From CADCTB01 sp963768975 (GTDB lineage Bacteria > Actinomycetota > Acidimicrobiia > Acidimicrobiales > AC-14): a stretch of 64,000 bases of DNA. The notes beneath the pieces were generated by a model. It ran no database searches, was not told the DNA's origin, and was given only the letters and a program-made list of their open reading frames with translations. Positions within the stretch are counted from its first letter, which is position 1, and each line of letters starts with the position of its first letter. Both the position numbers and the translations under genes were made by a program. The stretch spans positions 22,307 to 86,306 of the forward strand of contig CAVYKB010000016.1 of NCBI GenBank assembly GCA_963768975.1, in the 5' to 3' direction. Of the stretch, positions 1-7,658 are shown piece after piece.

Positions 1-283
1 CTCCCCCCTCCATGGCGAAGGTGACCGCACCGGGCTCCAGCGCCCGGACGATGTCGGTGCTCAGGCGGGCGGGGATCACACACACGCCGTCGGTGATGCC
101 GGAGACCGCGACCTCGACCTGGACGGTGAGGTCGAGGTCGGAGCCGGCCAGGTGCAGCACGTCGGCCTTGACCTCGAGGCGGACCCCGGACAACGCGGGC
201 ATGGCGCCACCACGAGTGGCGGCAGCCCGGGCTGCTGTGGCCAGGGCATCGAGGAGGACGTCGCGCTCGGCTCGGAACTTCAC
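1..283 (-). CDS. dnaN: DNA polymerase III beta sliding clamp, N-terminal part
   Basis: This is the processivity clamp that holds the replicative polymerase on DNA. Only the N-terminal 94 codons are in the window; the gene runs off the left edge. The start is a GTG whose translation begins VKFRAERD, followed by ALSGVRLEV-like and SDLDLTVQVEV-like clamp sequence and ending near ALEPGAVTFAMEG. A purine-rich stretch (GAAAGAAGAG) lies just upstream. It is read in the same direction as dnaA and lies downstream of it across a 196-bp gap, the usual dnaA-dnaN order. Assignment is firm although the gene is partial. Confidence 0.9.
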   Translation of the reverse strand, partial: MKFRAERDVLLDALATAARAAATRGGAMPALSGVRLEVKADVLHLAGSDLDLTVQVEVAVSGITDGVCVIPARLSTDIVRALEPGAVTFAMEGG

Positions 284-479
284 ACAGCTCTTCTTTCTCT
301 CTTTGTAGATCTCAAAGGAAGAGGGAGCAGTAGGAGGTGTGGATTGTGGAGAAGTGAGGAGAAGCCCAGGTGGGGCGCCTGCCGGCTGTCCCGAGTTCTC
401 CCCATGCTCCCACAAGGGTGTGACAGCGAACGCTGCGGTTGTGGGCAACACCGGGGTTCATGCACTGCTCGTCCACCGG
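284..479. other. oriC: dnaA-dnaN intergenic region, candidate oriC
   Basis: This 196-bp gap between dnaA and dnaN is where actinobacterial origins usually lie. I see near-matches to the DnaA box (TTGTCCACA or TTATCCACA): TGTGGAGAA at 345-353, TGTGGGCAA at 440-448, and an overlapping TGTGGATTG at 338-346. It also has a purine-rich stretch around 310-370. Box density is low, and a second cluster lies on the other side of dnaA, so the exact origin is uncertain. Confidence 0.45.
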
Positions 480-1865
480 TCAGACACCGGTCTTCAGGCG
501 GGTCATGAGCTCGGTGACCTGGTCGTAGATCGTCCGCCGCTCGGCCATGAGCTTGGAGATCTTTGTGACCGCGTGCATGACCGTGGTGTGGTCGCGGTCG
601 CCGAATTCCCGCCCGATGGCGGGGTAGGAGAAGTCGGTCATCTCCCGCAGCACGTACATGGCGATCTGGCGGGCGGTGACGAGGGGGCGGCTGCGGCTCT
701 TGCCTCGCAGGTCGTCGATGCTGAGGCCGAACATCTCGGCCGTCGCCTCCAGGATGAGCTTGGGAGTGATCGGACGGGGCGCGTTGGCGGTGATGAGGTC
801 GCCCAGGACCTTCTCGGCCACGGGAAGGGTAAGGGCCATTTGGGTGATGCTGGAGTAGGCGAGTACCCGGTGCAGGGCGCCCTCCAGCTCGCGGATGTTG
901 TTGGTGATGTGGGTGGCGATGTAGGACAGCACGTCGTCGGGGGCGCCGACCGGCTCACGCTCGGCCTTCTTGCGCAGGATGGCCAGGCGGGTCTCGACAT
1001 CGGGCGGCTGGACGTCGGTGAGCAGGCCGGACACGAACCGGCTGCGCAGCCGGTCCTCCAGGATGGCCATCTCCTTGGGCGGCCGGTCCGAGGACAGCAC
1101 GATCTGGCGGCCGGCGCTGTGGAGGGTCTCGAAGGTGTGAAAGAACTCCTCCTGGAAGCGCTCCTTGTGCTGGATGAGCTGCACGTCGTCGACGAGGAGG
1201 ATGTCGCAGCCCCGGTAGCGGCTCTTGAAGGAACTGGTGGCGTTGGTGCGGATGGCGTCGATGAAGTCGTTGAGGAAGTGCTCGGTGGAGACATAGCGCA
1301 CCACCAGGTCGGGGAGGTGCTGGCGCACGTAGTGGCCGATGGCGTGGAGCAGATGGGTCTTGCCCAGCCCGGTGTCTCCGTAGATGAACAGCGGGTTGTA
1401 GGACTGCGCCGGCTGCTCGGCCACGGCCAGGGCGGCGGCGTGGGCGAACCGGTTGGACTCGCCGATGACGAAGTTCTCGAACGTGTAGGCGGGGTTCAGG
1501 CCTACCTCGGGCATGTGGCCCCCGTTGCTGTTGGCTGCCGCGAATCCGGTGCGAAGCGGCGGACCATCGAACTCGAGCTGGGGCCGGGGGTCGACCTCGT
1601 CATCAGTGACGGCCGGGTCGGTGCGGACCTCGAGCACCACCTCATGAGGTTCGCCGGCGACGTCGCTGACGACGTCGGTCACCAACTCCAGGTACCGGGC
1701 CTCGATGCGCTCCTTGGCCAGCGGGCTGGGCACGGTGAGGAACAAGCGATGGTCGATGAGATCATAGGGGCGGGCCGAGGCCAGCCAGGTGTTCCAGATG
1801 CTGTCGGGCACCTCGTTGCGCAGCACGCCGACACAGGCGCCCCAAAGGCGTTCCGCCCCTGCCAC
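480..1865 (-). CDS. dnaA: Chromosomal replication initiator DnaA
   Basis: DnaA binds DnaA boxes and melts the origin. The 461-residue protein has domain I (LWGACVGVLRNEVPDSIWNT), a short acidic linker, the AAA+ core with Walker A GDTGLGKT at about residues 163-170 and Walker B ILLVDDVQ, and the C-terminal DNA-binding domain with the DRDHTTVMHA signature. The frame is open up to 1919, but I chose the GTG at 1865 because GGGAGG sits 7 nt upstream and because this leaves the DnaA-box cluster at 1885-1916 outside the coding region. It is transcribed toward dnaN and away from rpmH. Confidence 0.93.
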   Translation of the reverse strand: MAGAERLWGACVGVLRNEVPDSIWNTWLASARPYDLIDHRLFLTVPSPLAKERIEARYLELVTDVVSDVAGEPHEVVLEVRTDPAVTDDEVDPRPQLEFDGPPLRTGFAAANSNGGHMPEVGLNPAYTFENFVIGESNRFAHAAALAVAEQPAQSYNPLFIYGDTGLGKTHLLHAIGHYVRQHLPDLVVRYVSTEHFLNDFIDAIRTNATSSFKSRYRGCDILLVDDVQLIQHKERFQEEFFHTFETLHSAGRQIVLSSDRPPKEMAILEDRLRSRFVSGLLTDVQPPDVETRLAILRKKAEREPVGAPDDVLSYIATHITNNIRELEGALHRVLAYSSITQMALTLPVAEKVLGDLITANAPRPITPKLILEATAEMFGLSIDDLRGKSRSRPLVTARQIAMYVLREMTDFSYPAIGREFGDRDHTTVMHAVTKISKLMAERRTIYDQVTELMTRLKTGV

Positions 1866-1884
1866 TTCGGAACCTCCCTGTCGT

Positions 1885-1916
1885 CGGTCCACAGCGTTGC
1901 CCACAGATGTGGAAAA
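1885..1916. promoter_or_regulatory. DnaA-box cluster upstream of dnaA
   Basis: Three near-consensus DnaA boxes lie within 32 bp: CGGTCCACA (1885-1893), TTGCCCACA (1897-1905) and, in the opposite orientation, TGTGGAAAA (1908-1916). The position fits DnaA autoregulation or part of the origin. The assignment is by consensus match only. Confidence 0.55.
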
Positions 1917-2060
1917 CACTTAGACGGCCTCCGTGGTCTGCAGAGCCAGGGAAGTGCGAGGCCCACTCCCGGGCTGGCCCGGCGAGTTCGCAGACGGTAG
2001 CACCGGCGGGGCGGCCCGAAAAAGGGCGGGACCCTTCGGCGCGGCCTCGAACGGACGTGG

Positions 2061-2090
2061 TTGGCGACAGGTGCCCGGGCGCTCTACCCT
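2061..2090 (+). promoter_or_regulatory. Promoter for the rpmH-rnpA operon
   Basis: TTGGCG (2061-2066) and TACCCT (2085-2090) are separated by 18 bp in the dnaA-rpmH gap and point toward rpmH. They resemble a housekeeping -35/-10 pair and would give a leader of roughly 100 nt. Confidence 0.45.
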
Positions 2091-2164
2091 GGATGACGCC
2101 TCTCCGGCGCCGGTCGTCGACGCGCGTCGATCGTCCGGAACGCACACATCTTTTTCGAACAGGG

Positions 2165-2198
2165 TTGCCGGGGAGCACAGTTGCCGGGGAGGCCACAG
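2165..2198 (+). repeat. Short tandem duplication carrying two ribosome-binding sites
   Basis: Two adjacent units begin TTGCCGGGGAG: 2165-2180 and 2181-2198. They differ by a 2-base insertion near the end. Each unit carries a GGGGAG-type Shine-Dalgarno sequence. The first is correctly spaced for a TTG at 2181 in the rnpA frame, the second for the rpmH GTG at 2200. Confidence 0.7.
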
Positions 2199-2199
2199 G

Positions 2200-2334
2200 G
2201 TGAAGCGCACATTCCAGCCGAACATCAGGAAGCGGGCGAAAAAGCACGGGTTCCGCCATCGCATGTCGACCAAGGCGGGCCGGGCCATCCTCTCGGCACG
2301 CCGCCGCAAGGGTCGCCACAGTCTGTCGGCCTGA
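2200..2334 (+). CDS. rpmH: 50S ribosomal protein L34
   Basis: L34 is a small basic protein of the large ribosomal subunit. The 44 codons from a GTG start read VKRTFQPNIRKRAKKHGFRH, then a TKAGRAILSARR-type segment ending in KGRHSLSA, which is the full-length family pattern. GGGGAGG lies 7 nt upstream. The stop codon TGA overlaps a CTG (CTGA) that begins the conserved part of RnpA, so the two genes are tightly coupled. Confidence 0.95.
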   Translation: MKRTFQPNIRKRAKKHGFRHRMSTKAGRAILSARRRKGRHSLSA

Positions 2335-2657
2335 TCTGGTCCGTCCGTGACCGGGCCACCTTCGAGGCCCTGCGCCGCGACGGGCGACGCGTGAGACGGG
2401 GCCCGATCACGGTAACGTGGCTGGCGGGCGACCCCGCCGAACCGCCGAGGGTCGCCTACGCCATCGGCCGTCGGGCCGGCGGCGCAGTGGTACGCAACCG
2501 GATTCGGCGTCGTTTGCGAGCGATCACCCGAGAGGTGCGAGCCCAGCTCCGCCCAGGCGCCTACCTGTTCGGCGCATCTGCGGCGGCGGCGTCCCTGTCC
2601 TATGGAGATTTGAGAGCAACCGTATGTCAAGCGCTCGGCGCACTGCACCGCCCATGA
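2331..2657 (+). CDS. rnpA: Ribonuclease P protein component
   Basis: RnpA is the protein cofactor of RNase P, which trims tRNA 5' ends. The conserved region starts IWSVRDRATFEALRRDGRRV and contains the family signature around GRRAGGAVVRNRIRRRLRAI. No ATG, GTG or TTG lies at the expected start, only a CTG at 2331 overlapping the rpmH stop. The same frame is open upstream to a TTG at 2181 with a good Shine-Dalgarno sequence, so a longer protein of 158 residues spanning all of rpmH is possible, as known in Thermus. The stop overlaps the yidD start (ATGA). Product is certain; the start is not. Confidence 0.88.
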   Translation: MIWSVRDRATFEALRRDGRRVRRGPITVTWLAGDPAEPPRVAYAIGRRAGGAVVRNRIRRRLRAITREVRAQLRPGAYLFGASAAAASLSYGDLRATVCQALGALHRP

Positions 2658-2914
2658 GAGGCGAATCGCCGCGTTCCGTAGCCGTGTGGTTACTCTCCGT
2701 GCCGATACAGCTGTATCAAGCGGTGCGCGCCGGGCGGCCGTCCCCCTGCCGCTACTGGCCTACCTGCTCGACCTACGCCTTGGAGGCGCTCGAGGTGCAC
2801 GGCGCGGCCCGGGGCTCGTGGCTGGCGGTGCGACGGCTGCTGCGCTGCCACCCGTGGGCCCAGCGGTCTGGCGTGGACCTGGTGCCGGCGTCGGTGACGG
2901 GAGTTTCCTCGTGA
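2654..2914 (+). CDS. yidD: Membrane protein insertion efficiency factor YidD
   Basis: YidD is a small membrane-associated protein that assists YidC. The 86 residues include the family core QLYQAVRAGRPSPCRYWPTC and a conserved second Cys region, RRLLRCHPW. It starts at ATG 2654, overlapping the rnpA stop by 4 nt, and its own stop overlaps the yidC GTG. The rpmH-rnpA-yidD-yidC order is a classic conserved operon. Confidence 0.92.
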   Translation: MRGESPRSVAVWLLSVPIQLYQAVRAGRPSPCRYWPTCSTYALEALEVHGAARGSWLAVRRLLRCHPWAQRSGVDLVPASVTGVSS

Positions 2915-3993
2915 GGTCCGTGCTGTTGGCGTTCTGGATCCTCGACCCCATCTACGGGGCCATGGGGCGGGTGCTGGCCTTCTTCTACTCCGTCATCGCC
3001 TCGTACGGGGTGGCCATCGCCCTGCTCACCGTGACGGTGCGGATCTTCCTCATCCCGCTGACGACCAAGCAGGTGAAGTCCCAGCAGGCGATGCAGCGCA
3101 TCCAACCCGAGCTCAAGCGGCTGCAGGCGAAGCACAAGAACGACCGGCAGAAGCTCAACGAAGAGATGATGAAGTTCTACAAGGAGAACAAGGTCAACCC
3201 GCTGGCCGGGTGCCTTCCCATCCTCCTCCAGGCGCCGCTCTTTATCGTCCTGTACCGGCTGATCCTGGATCTGAGCCACAAGGACGGGCCCAAGCACATC
3301 CCGACGTCGAGCAAGCTGTTCACGTCGCTGGTCGAGTCGGGCGGCGAGATGGTGTCGTGGGGCATCGACCTGTCGAAGGCGGCCTCGTCCGTCAGCGGCT
3401 TCGGCAGCGCTCTCCCCTACTACCTGCTGATCGCCATCACGGTCGGCACCGGCTACTTCCAGCAACGCCAGATGACGGCCCGGCTGCCCAAGGACTCGAT
3501 CAACCAGCAGATGCAGATGATCGGGAAGATCTTCCCGATCATCATCGGCTTCGTCTCCCTCACCGTGCCCGCCGGCGTCGTCGTCTACTTCATCGTCTCC
3601 AACTTCTGGCAGATCGGCCAGCAGGCGGTGACCTTCCGGGCCTTCCCGCCGCTACACCTGTCCGGGGGCGACGCCGGAAAGGGTGAGAAGACCGACAAGC
3701 CGGCGGCCAAGGCCGGCGGCGGAGGTAAGGGCGGAGCCGGCGGGGCCAGTAACGCCCGCAACGAGCGGAAGCCCGGTGGCGGCGGCGGCGGTCGCGGTTC
3801 CGGTGGTGGCCGGGCCGGCGCCGGCGCCAAGGCCAAGCCCGGTTCCAAGCCGTCGGGCCGGGCCCAACCCAAGGCCAACCGGCCGCCGCCCTCGCCCCGG
3901 CCGAAGGGACTGCCCCCGAAGGGGAAGGGCGCCGGTCCCAGTGGGAACGGCAACGGAACGTCGGCCAAGAACTCGCGTAGGAAGGACAGCTAG
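2911..3993 (+). CDS. yidC: Membrane protein insertase YidC/Oxa1
   Basis: YidC inserts and folds inner-membrane proteins, alone or with Sec. The 360-residue protein has an N-terminal hydrophobic segment, the conserved TVTVRIFLIPLTTKQVKSQ region, a charged cytosolic loop (residues about 60-90), and further membrane spans including PLAGCLPILLQAPLFIVLYR and IFPIIIGFVSLTVPAGVVVY. The last about 120 residues are a Gly-, Pro-, Arg- and Lys-rich basic tail, presumably ribosome-binding. The GTG at 2911 overlaps the yidD stop, which fixes the start. Confidence 0.94.
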   Translation: MRSVLLAFWILDPIYGAMGRVLAFFYSVIASYGVAIALLTVTVRIFLIPLTTKQVKSQQAMQRIQPELKRLQAKHKNDRQKLNEEMMKFYKENKVNPLAGCLPILLQAPLFIVLYRLILDLSHKDGPKHIPTSSKLFTSLVESGGEMVSWGIDLSKAASSVSGFGSALPYYLLIAITVGTGYFQQRQMTARLPKDSINQQMQMIGKIFPIIIGFVSLTVPAGVVVYFIVSNFWQIGQQAVTFRAFPPLHLSGGDAGKGEKTDKPAAKAGGGGKGGAGGASNARNERKPGGGGGGRGSGGGRAGAGAKAKPGSKPSGRAQPKANRPPPSPRPKGLPPKGKGAGPSGNGNGTSAKNSRRKDS

Positions 3994-3995
3994 GC

Positions 3996-4901
3996 GTGGA
4001 ATGGGTCGAGGTGACAGCCAAGACGATCGACGAGGCCAAGGATGAGGCGCTCGATCGGTTGGGTGTCGACGAGAGCGAGGCGGAGTTCGAGGTTCTGGAG
4101 GAGCCAAAGGCCGGGCTGTTCGGTCGCCTGCGCTCCGAGGCGCGCGTGCGGGCCCGGGTGGCACCGACCGCTGTGCGGCCCAAGCTGGAGCGCGGCAACC
4201 GCAGACGGGGCCGCAAGGACCGGAGCGAGGACGAGGGGCCGATGCCAGCGGCCACTATGCCAGCGGCCGACAGCGGGCCGGCGCCGGTTGCGGGCGGAAG
4301 GGCCGGCGGTGGCGGCGGCGGGGGCGGCCGCAGCGCCAACGGCGGCGGTCGACCCAAGGCCGAACGACGGAACAACGCCGCCACCGACAAGCCCACCAGC
4401 GATAGAGGAGAAGCCATGTACGACGCACAGGAGCCGGAAGGTGACGCCGGCGAGGTGGGCGAGGAGTTCCTCAGGGGCCTGATCACCGCGTTCGGCGTGC
4501 AGGGCTCGATTACCAAGACCCTGCTCGACGACGGCGACACGCTGGAGCTGGCGGTCGAGGGCGAGGACGTCGGCATGCTGATCGGCCCGCGAGGGGCCAC
4601 GCTGTCGGCCATCCAGGAGCTGACCCGGACGGTGGCGCAGCGCAAGGCCGCCGACGGGCAGCCTCGCCTCGTGGTCGATGTGGCCGGCTACCGGAAGGAC
4701 CGTCGGGAGGCGCTCGAGCGTTTCACGCGTGAGGTGGCAGCCCAGGTGGTGGCTACCGGGGTGGTGCGGGTCCTGGAGCCCATGCCGCCGGCGGACCGCA
4801 AGGTGGTCCACGACACCGTGAACGCCATCGAGGGCGTGTCGACCGCCTCCGAGGGTGAGGAGCCGCGCCGCCGGGTCGTCATCCAGCCGGCCGGCGGCTG
4901 A
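3996..4901 (+). CDS. jag: RNA-binding protein Jag/KhpB (Jag_N, KH, R3H)
   Basis: Jag (KhpB) is an RNA-binding protein linked to cell-shape and division control in Gram-positive bacteria. Residues 1-50 form the Jag_N domain (VEVTAKTIDEAKDEALDRLG). About 100 low-complexity Gly- and Arg-rich residues follow. A KH domain with LIGPRGATLSAIQELTR comes next, and a C-terminal R3H domain carries the R-x3-H core (DRKVVH). The start is GTG 3996, 2 nt after yidC. At 301 residues the low-complexity linker is long for the family. Confidence 0.9.
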   Translation: MEWVEVTAKTIDEAKDEALDRLGVDESEAEFEVLEEPKAGLFGRLRSEARVRARVAPTAVRPKLERGNRRRGRKDRSEDEGPMPAATMPAADSGPAPVAGGRAGGGGGGGGRSANGGGRPKAERRNNAATDKPTSDRGEAMYDAQEPEGDAGEVGEEFLRGLITAFGVQGSITKTLLDDGDTLELAVEGEDVGMLIGPRGATLSAIQELTRTVAQRKAADGQPRLVVDVAGYRKDRREALERFTREVAAQVVATGVVRVLEPMPPADRKVVHDTVNAIEGVSTASEGEEPRRRVVIQPAGG

Positions 4902-4908
4902 TCCAGGG

Positions 4909-5553
4909 GTGAATGGGCATCGGGACGTCCTCGTCCCGGTGCTGGAAGAGGGCCGGCGTCTGGGCTTCCTGGGACCCGGCCCGGTGGAGCCTCACCTCGA
5001 CCATGCCGCCGGCTTCGCCGCGGCTCTGGTTGCCGGCAGTGGGGCCGGCGCCGGCTGGTCTCCCCGCCGGGGAGCCGATCTGGGAAGCGGCGCCGGCCTG
5101 CCCGGACTGCCGCTGGCCCTGCACTTCCCCGCATCGGCGTGGGTCCTGGTCGACGCCGCCGTGCGACGGGCCTCGTTCCTGCGGGAAGCCGTCCGGGAGT
5201 TGGGTGTGGAGGACCGCGTCTCGGTGGTCGAGGGGCGGGCGGAGGTCGCCGGCCGGGCGCCGGCGTACCGGGGGACATTCGACGTGGTGGTGGCCCGCAG
5301 CTTCGGCCCGCCGGCGGTGCTGGTCGAGTGCACGGCACCATTACTGCGGGCCGGCGGATGGGCGGTAGTGAGCGAGCCGCCGGGGGGCGAGCCGGCCCGG
5401 TGGCCGGCGGACGGGCTGGCCCTGTTCGGTATGGTTCCGGGCCCGGCGGTCCAGGCCGGGGGAGCGGCGTACCAGGTTCTGGTGCAGCGGGACTGGTGCC
5501 CGGACCGCTGGCCCCGCCGAGTCGGCGTGCCGGCCAGGCGGCCCCAGTTCTAG
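4909..5553 (+). CDS. rsmG: 16S rRNA (guanine-N7)-methyltransferase RsmG
   Basis: RsmG methylates G527 of 16S rRNA using SAM; its loss gives low-level streptomycin resistance. The 214-residue protein has the SAM-binding motif GADLGSGAGLPGLPLA and a VDAAVRRASFLREA segment typical of GidB/RsmG. GTG 4909 was chosen because it is preceded by CAGGGG and lies 7 nt after jag. The N-terminus is short compared with many homologs. Confidence 0.88.
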   Translation: MNGHRDVLVPVLEEGRRLGFLGPGPVEPHLDHAAGFAAALVAGSGAGAGWSPRRGADLGSGAGLPGLPLALHFPASAWVLVDAAVRRASFLREAVRELGVEDRVSVVEGRAEVAGRAPAYRGTFDVVVARSFGPPAVLVECTAPLLRAGGWAVVSEPPGGEPARWPADGLALFGMVPGPAVQAGGAAYQVLVQRDWCPDRWPRRVGVPARRPQF

Positions 5554-5584
5554 CTGTGAGCCGGCTTTCCAACCCTGAACCCTA

Positions 5585-5600
5585 TGTTCCACGTGAAACA
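5585..5600. promoter_or_regulatory. parS: parS centromere site
   Basis: The 16-mer TGTTCCACGTGAAACA matches the bacterial parS consensus (TGTTNCACGTGAAACA) except for the tolerated variable position. It lies 39 bp upstream of parA, where ParB loads to organise the origin region. Confidence 0.93.
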
Positions 5601-5638
5601 GAGCTTGACCCTTGCGATCGGCATGCCAGAATGCCTTG

Positions 5639-6772
5639 ATGGAGGACGAGCGCAGCAGCGGCGGCTTCGGCTGGTCCTCGGTCGGGCAACTGGCCGTCGA
5701 CCTCCCCACGGAAACGGATGGCGGTTCGACGCCTGAAGAACCGGAGATCGGCGGAGAGGACCCGCCGGGGTCCGACCTCGGTACGGCGGATGAGTCCGAC
5801 GCCGGCACTCCCCTACCCACCGTCGACCTCGAGTCCGGGGCCCCCGTGGAGCTGGCGCCGGCGAACACGGACGCACCGGCACGCTTCGAGCCTGCGCCGG
5901 CCGCCGACCACCTGACCCCGCCGCCGCCGCCCACCGATGTCCACACCGAGGCCCCGCCAGCCGAAACACGGCGGCAGTCCGAGGTGGTGCGGCCGCTCCC
6001 CCGCTTCATCGCCGTAGCAAACCAAAAGGGCGGCGTGGGCAAGACGACCACCGCCGTCAACCTGGGTGCCGCCCTCGCCGAGCTCGGCTATCGGGTCCTG
6101 GTCGTCGACCTGGATCCCCAGGGCAACGCCACCACCGGACTGGGCATCAACGCCCGCAACCTCCAGTCGTCGGTGTACGACGTGCTCCTCAACGAGCTCG
6201 ACCTCGAGGACTGCGTCGAGCCCACGGCGGTCCGAAATCTCTTTCTGGCGCCGGCCACCATCGACCTGGCCGGCGCCGAGATCGAGCTCGTTCCCGCCTT
6301 CAGCCGCGAGTTGCGCCTCAGGCGCGCCCTCGAGCGCGTCGCCGACGACTACGACTTCACCTTCATCGACTGCCCACCTTCCCTGGGCCTGCTCACCGTC
6401 AACGGACTGGCCGCAGCCAGCGAGGTGATGGTGCCGATCCAGTGCGAGTACTACGCGTTGGAGGGCCTCGGCCAACTCTTGCGCAACGTGGAGCTAGTTC
6501 AGCGCAACCTCAATCCCAAACTAGAGCTGGGAGCCATCATCCTGACCATGTACGACGCCCGGACCAAGCTGTCCGACCAGGTCACCAAGGAGGTCCGGCG
6601 CCATTTCGGCGCCAAGGTCTGCCGCAACATCGTGCCCCGCACCGTGCGCCTCTCGGAGGCACCGTCGTTCGGACAGCCCATCATCGTGTTCGACTCGACG
6701 TCGCGAGGGGCCATCGCCTATCGCGAGCTGGCCAAGGAGGTGAGTGGTGGCGCGCCAAGGCGGACTGGGTAG
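5639..6772 (+). CDS. parA: Chromosome partitioning ATPase ParA (Soj) with long N-terminal tail
   Basis: ParA is the Walker ATPase that moves ParB-parS complexes. The catalytic part begins near residue 122 (RFIAVANQKGGVGKTTTAVN) with the deviant Walker A KGGVGKTT at about 130-137 and a downstream FIDCPPSLGLLTVNGL segment. It is preceded by about 120 residues rich in Glu, Asp, Pro and Thr with no recognisable domain. Start ATG 5639 is used; an in-frame codon at 5612 would add nine residues. The 3' end overlaps parB by 29 nt. Confidence 0.93.
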   Translation: MEDERSSGGFGWSSVGQLAVDLPTETDGGSTPEEPEIGGEDPPGSDLGTADESDAGTPLPTVDLESGAPVELAPANTDAPARFEPAPAADHLTPPPPPTDVHTEAPPAETRRQSEVVRPLPRFIAVANQKGGVGKTTTAVNLGAALAELGYRVLVVDLDPQGNATTGLGINARNLQSSVYDVLLNELDLEDCVEPTAVRNLFLAPATIDLAGAEIELVPAFSRELRLRRALERVADDYDFTFIDCPPSLGLLTVNGLAAASEVMVPIQCEYYALEGLGQLLRNVELVQRNLNPKLELGAIILTMYDARTKLSDQVTKEVRRHFGAKVCRNIVPRTVRLSEAPSFGQPIIVFDSTSRGAIAYRELAKEVSGGAPRRTG

Positions 6773-7658
6773 AGGGCTGGGGGCGCTGATCCCCCCACGT
6801 AGTGCAGTTGAGGGCGACGAGCAGACGACCTTCCAGGAGCTGCCGATCGGCGCCATCTCCCCCAACCAGCGCCAACCCCGCACCCAGTTCGACGAGGAGG
6901 CGCTGGCCGCCCTCACCGCCTCGGTGCGCGAGCTCGGCGTCCTGCAGCCGGTGCTGGTGCGGGCGACCGGCGGCGGCTCCTTCGAGCTGATCGCCGGCGA
7001 GCGCCGGTGGCGGGCGGCCAAGCGGGCCGGCCTGTCGATGATCCCCGCCATCGTGCGGACCGTGGACGACACGCTCTCGCTCGAGCAGGCGCTGGTCGAG
7101 AACGTCCAGCGCGAGGACTTGAACCCCCTCGACGAGGCCGCCGCCTATCAGCAGCTCCTCGAAGACTTCCACCTGACCCACGATGAGCTCGCCTCCCGGG
7201 TAGGCAAGAGCCGAGCCGCCATCTCGAACACCCTGCGGCTCTTCCAACTGCCCCCCACCGTCCAGCGCCTGGTGGCCGAGGGCCGGCTCACCGCCGGCCA
7301 CGCCCGGGCCCTGCTGACCACCCCGGATCGCGCCTACCAGGAGGTGCTGGCCCAGCGCATCGTCACCGACGGCATGTCGGTGCGGGCGGTGGAGGAGGCG
7401 GCCCGCCAGCACAACACCGACGCAGCCAGCGCCAACGCCGGCGCGGGCCGCAACGCAACCGGTCCCAACCACCGGCTCCGCCCGCCCGGCCTCCTCGAGC
7501 TGGAAGAGCTGCTCTCGACCCACCTCGACACCCGGGTGGCCATCACCATGGGTGGGTCGAAGGGCGCCAAGGGCAAGGTCACCATCGAGTTCGCCACCCT
7601 GGAGGACCTCGAGCGCATCTACCGGGCCATGACGCCGACCCAGGTGGCGCCCGACTAA
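6744..7658 (+). CDS. parB: Chromosome partitioning protein ParB (Spo0J)
   Basis: ParB is the CTP-dependent parS-binding clamp. The 304-residue protein begins with the ParA-stimulating peptide (RQGGLGRGLGALIP), continues with the ParB/Srx domain (QPRTQFDEEALAALTASVRE; GERRWRAAKRAG), the HTH domain (SRVGKSRAAISNTLRL), and a C-terminal dimerisation domain ending near KGKVTIEFATLEDLERI. The GTG at 6744 lies inside the end of parA. The parS site upstream of parA completes the system. Confidence 0.95.
   Translation: MVARQGGLGRGLGALIPPRSAVEGDEQTTFQELPIGAISPNQRQPRTQFDEEALAALTASVRELGVLQPVLVRATGGGSFELIAGERRWRAAKRAGLSMIPAIVRTVDDTLSLEQALVENVQREDLNPLDEAAAYQQLLEDFHLTHDELASRVGKSRAAISNTLRLFQLPPTVQRLVAEGRLTAGHARALLTTPDRAYQEVLAQRIVTDGMSVRAVEEAARQHNTDAASANAGAGRNATGPNHRLRPPGLLELEELLSTHLDTRVAITMGGSKGAKGKVTIEFATLEDLERIYRAMTPTQVAPD

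Noticed and set aside
339..2000. A long plus-strand frame opposite dnaA
   Set aside because: dnaA on the minus strand has all DnaA motifs; this frame is its shadow.
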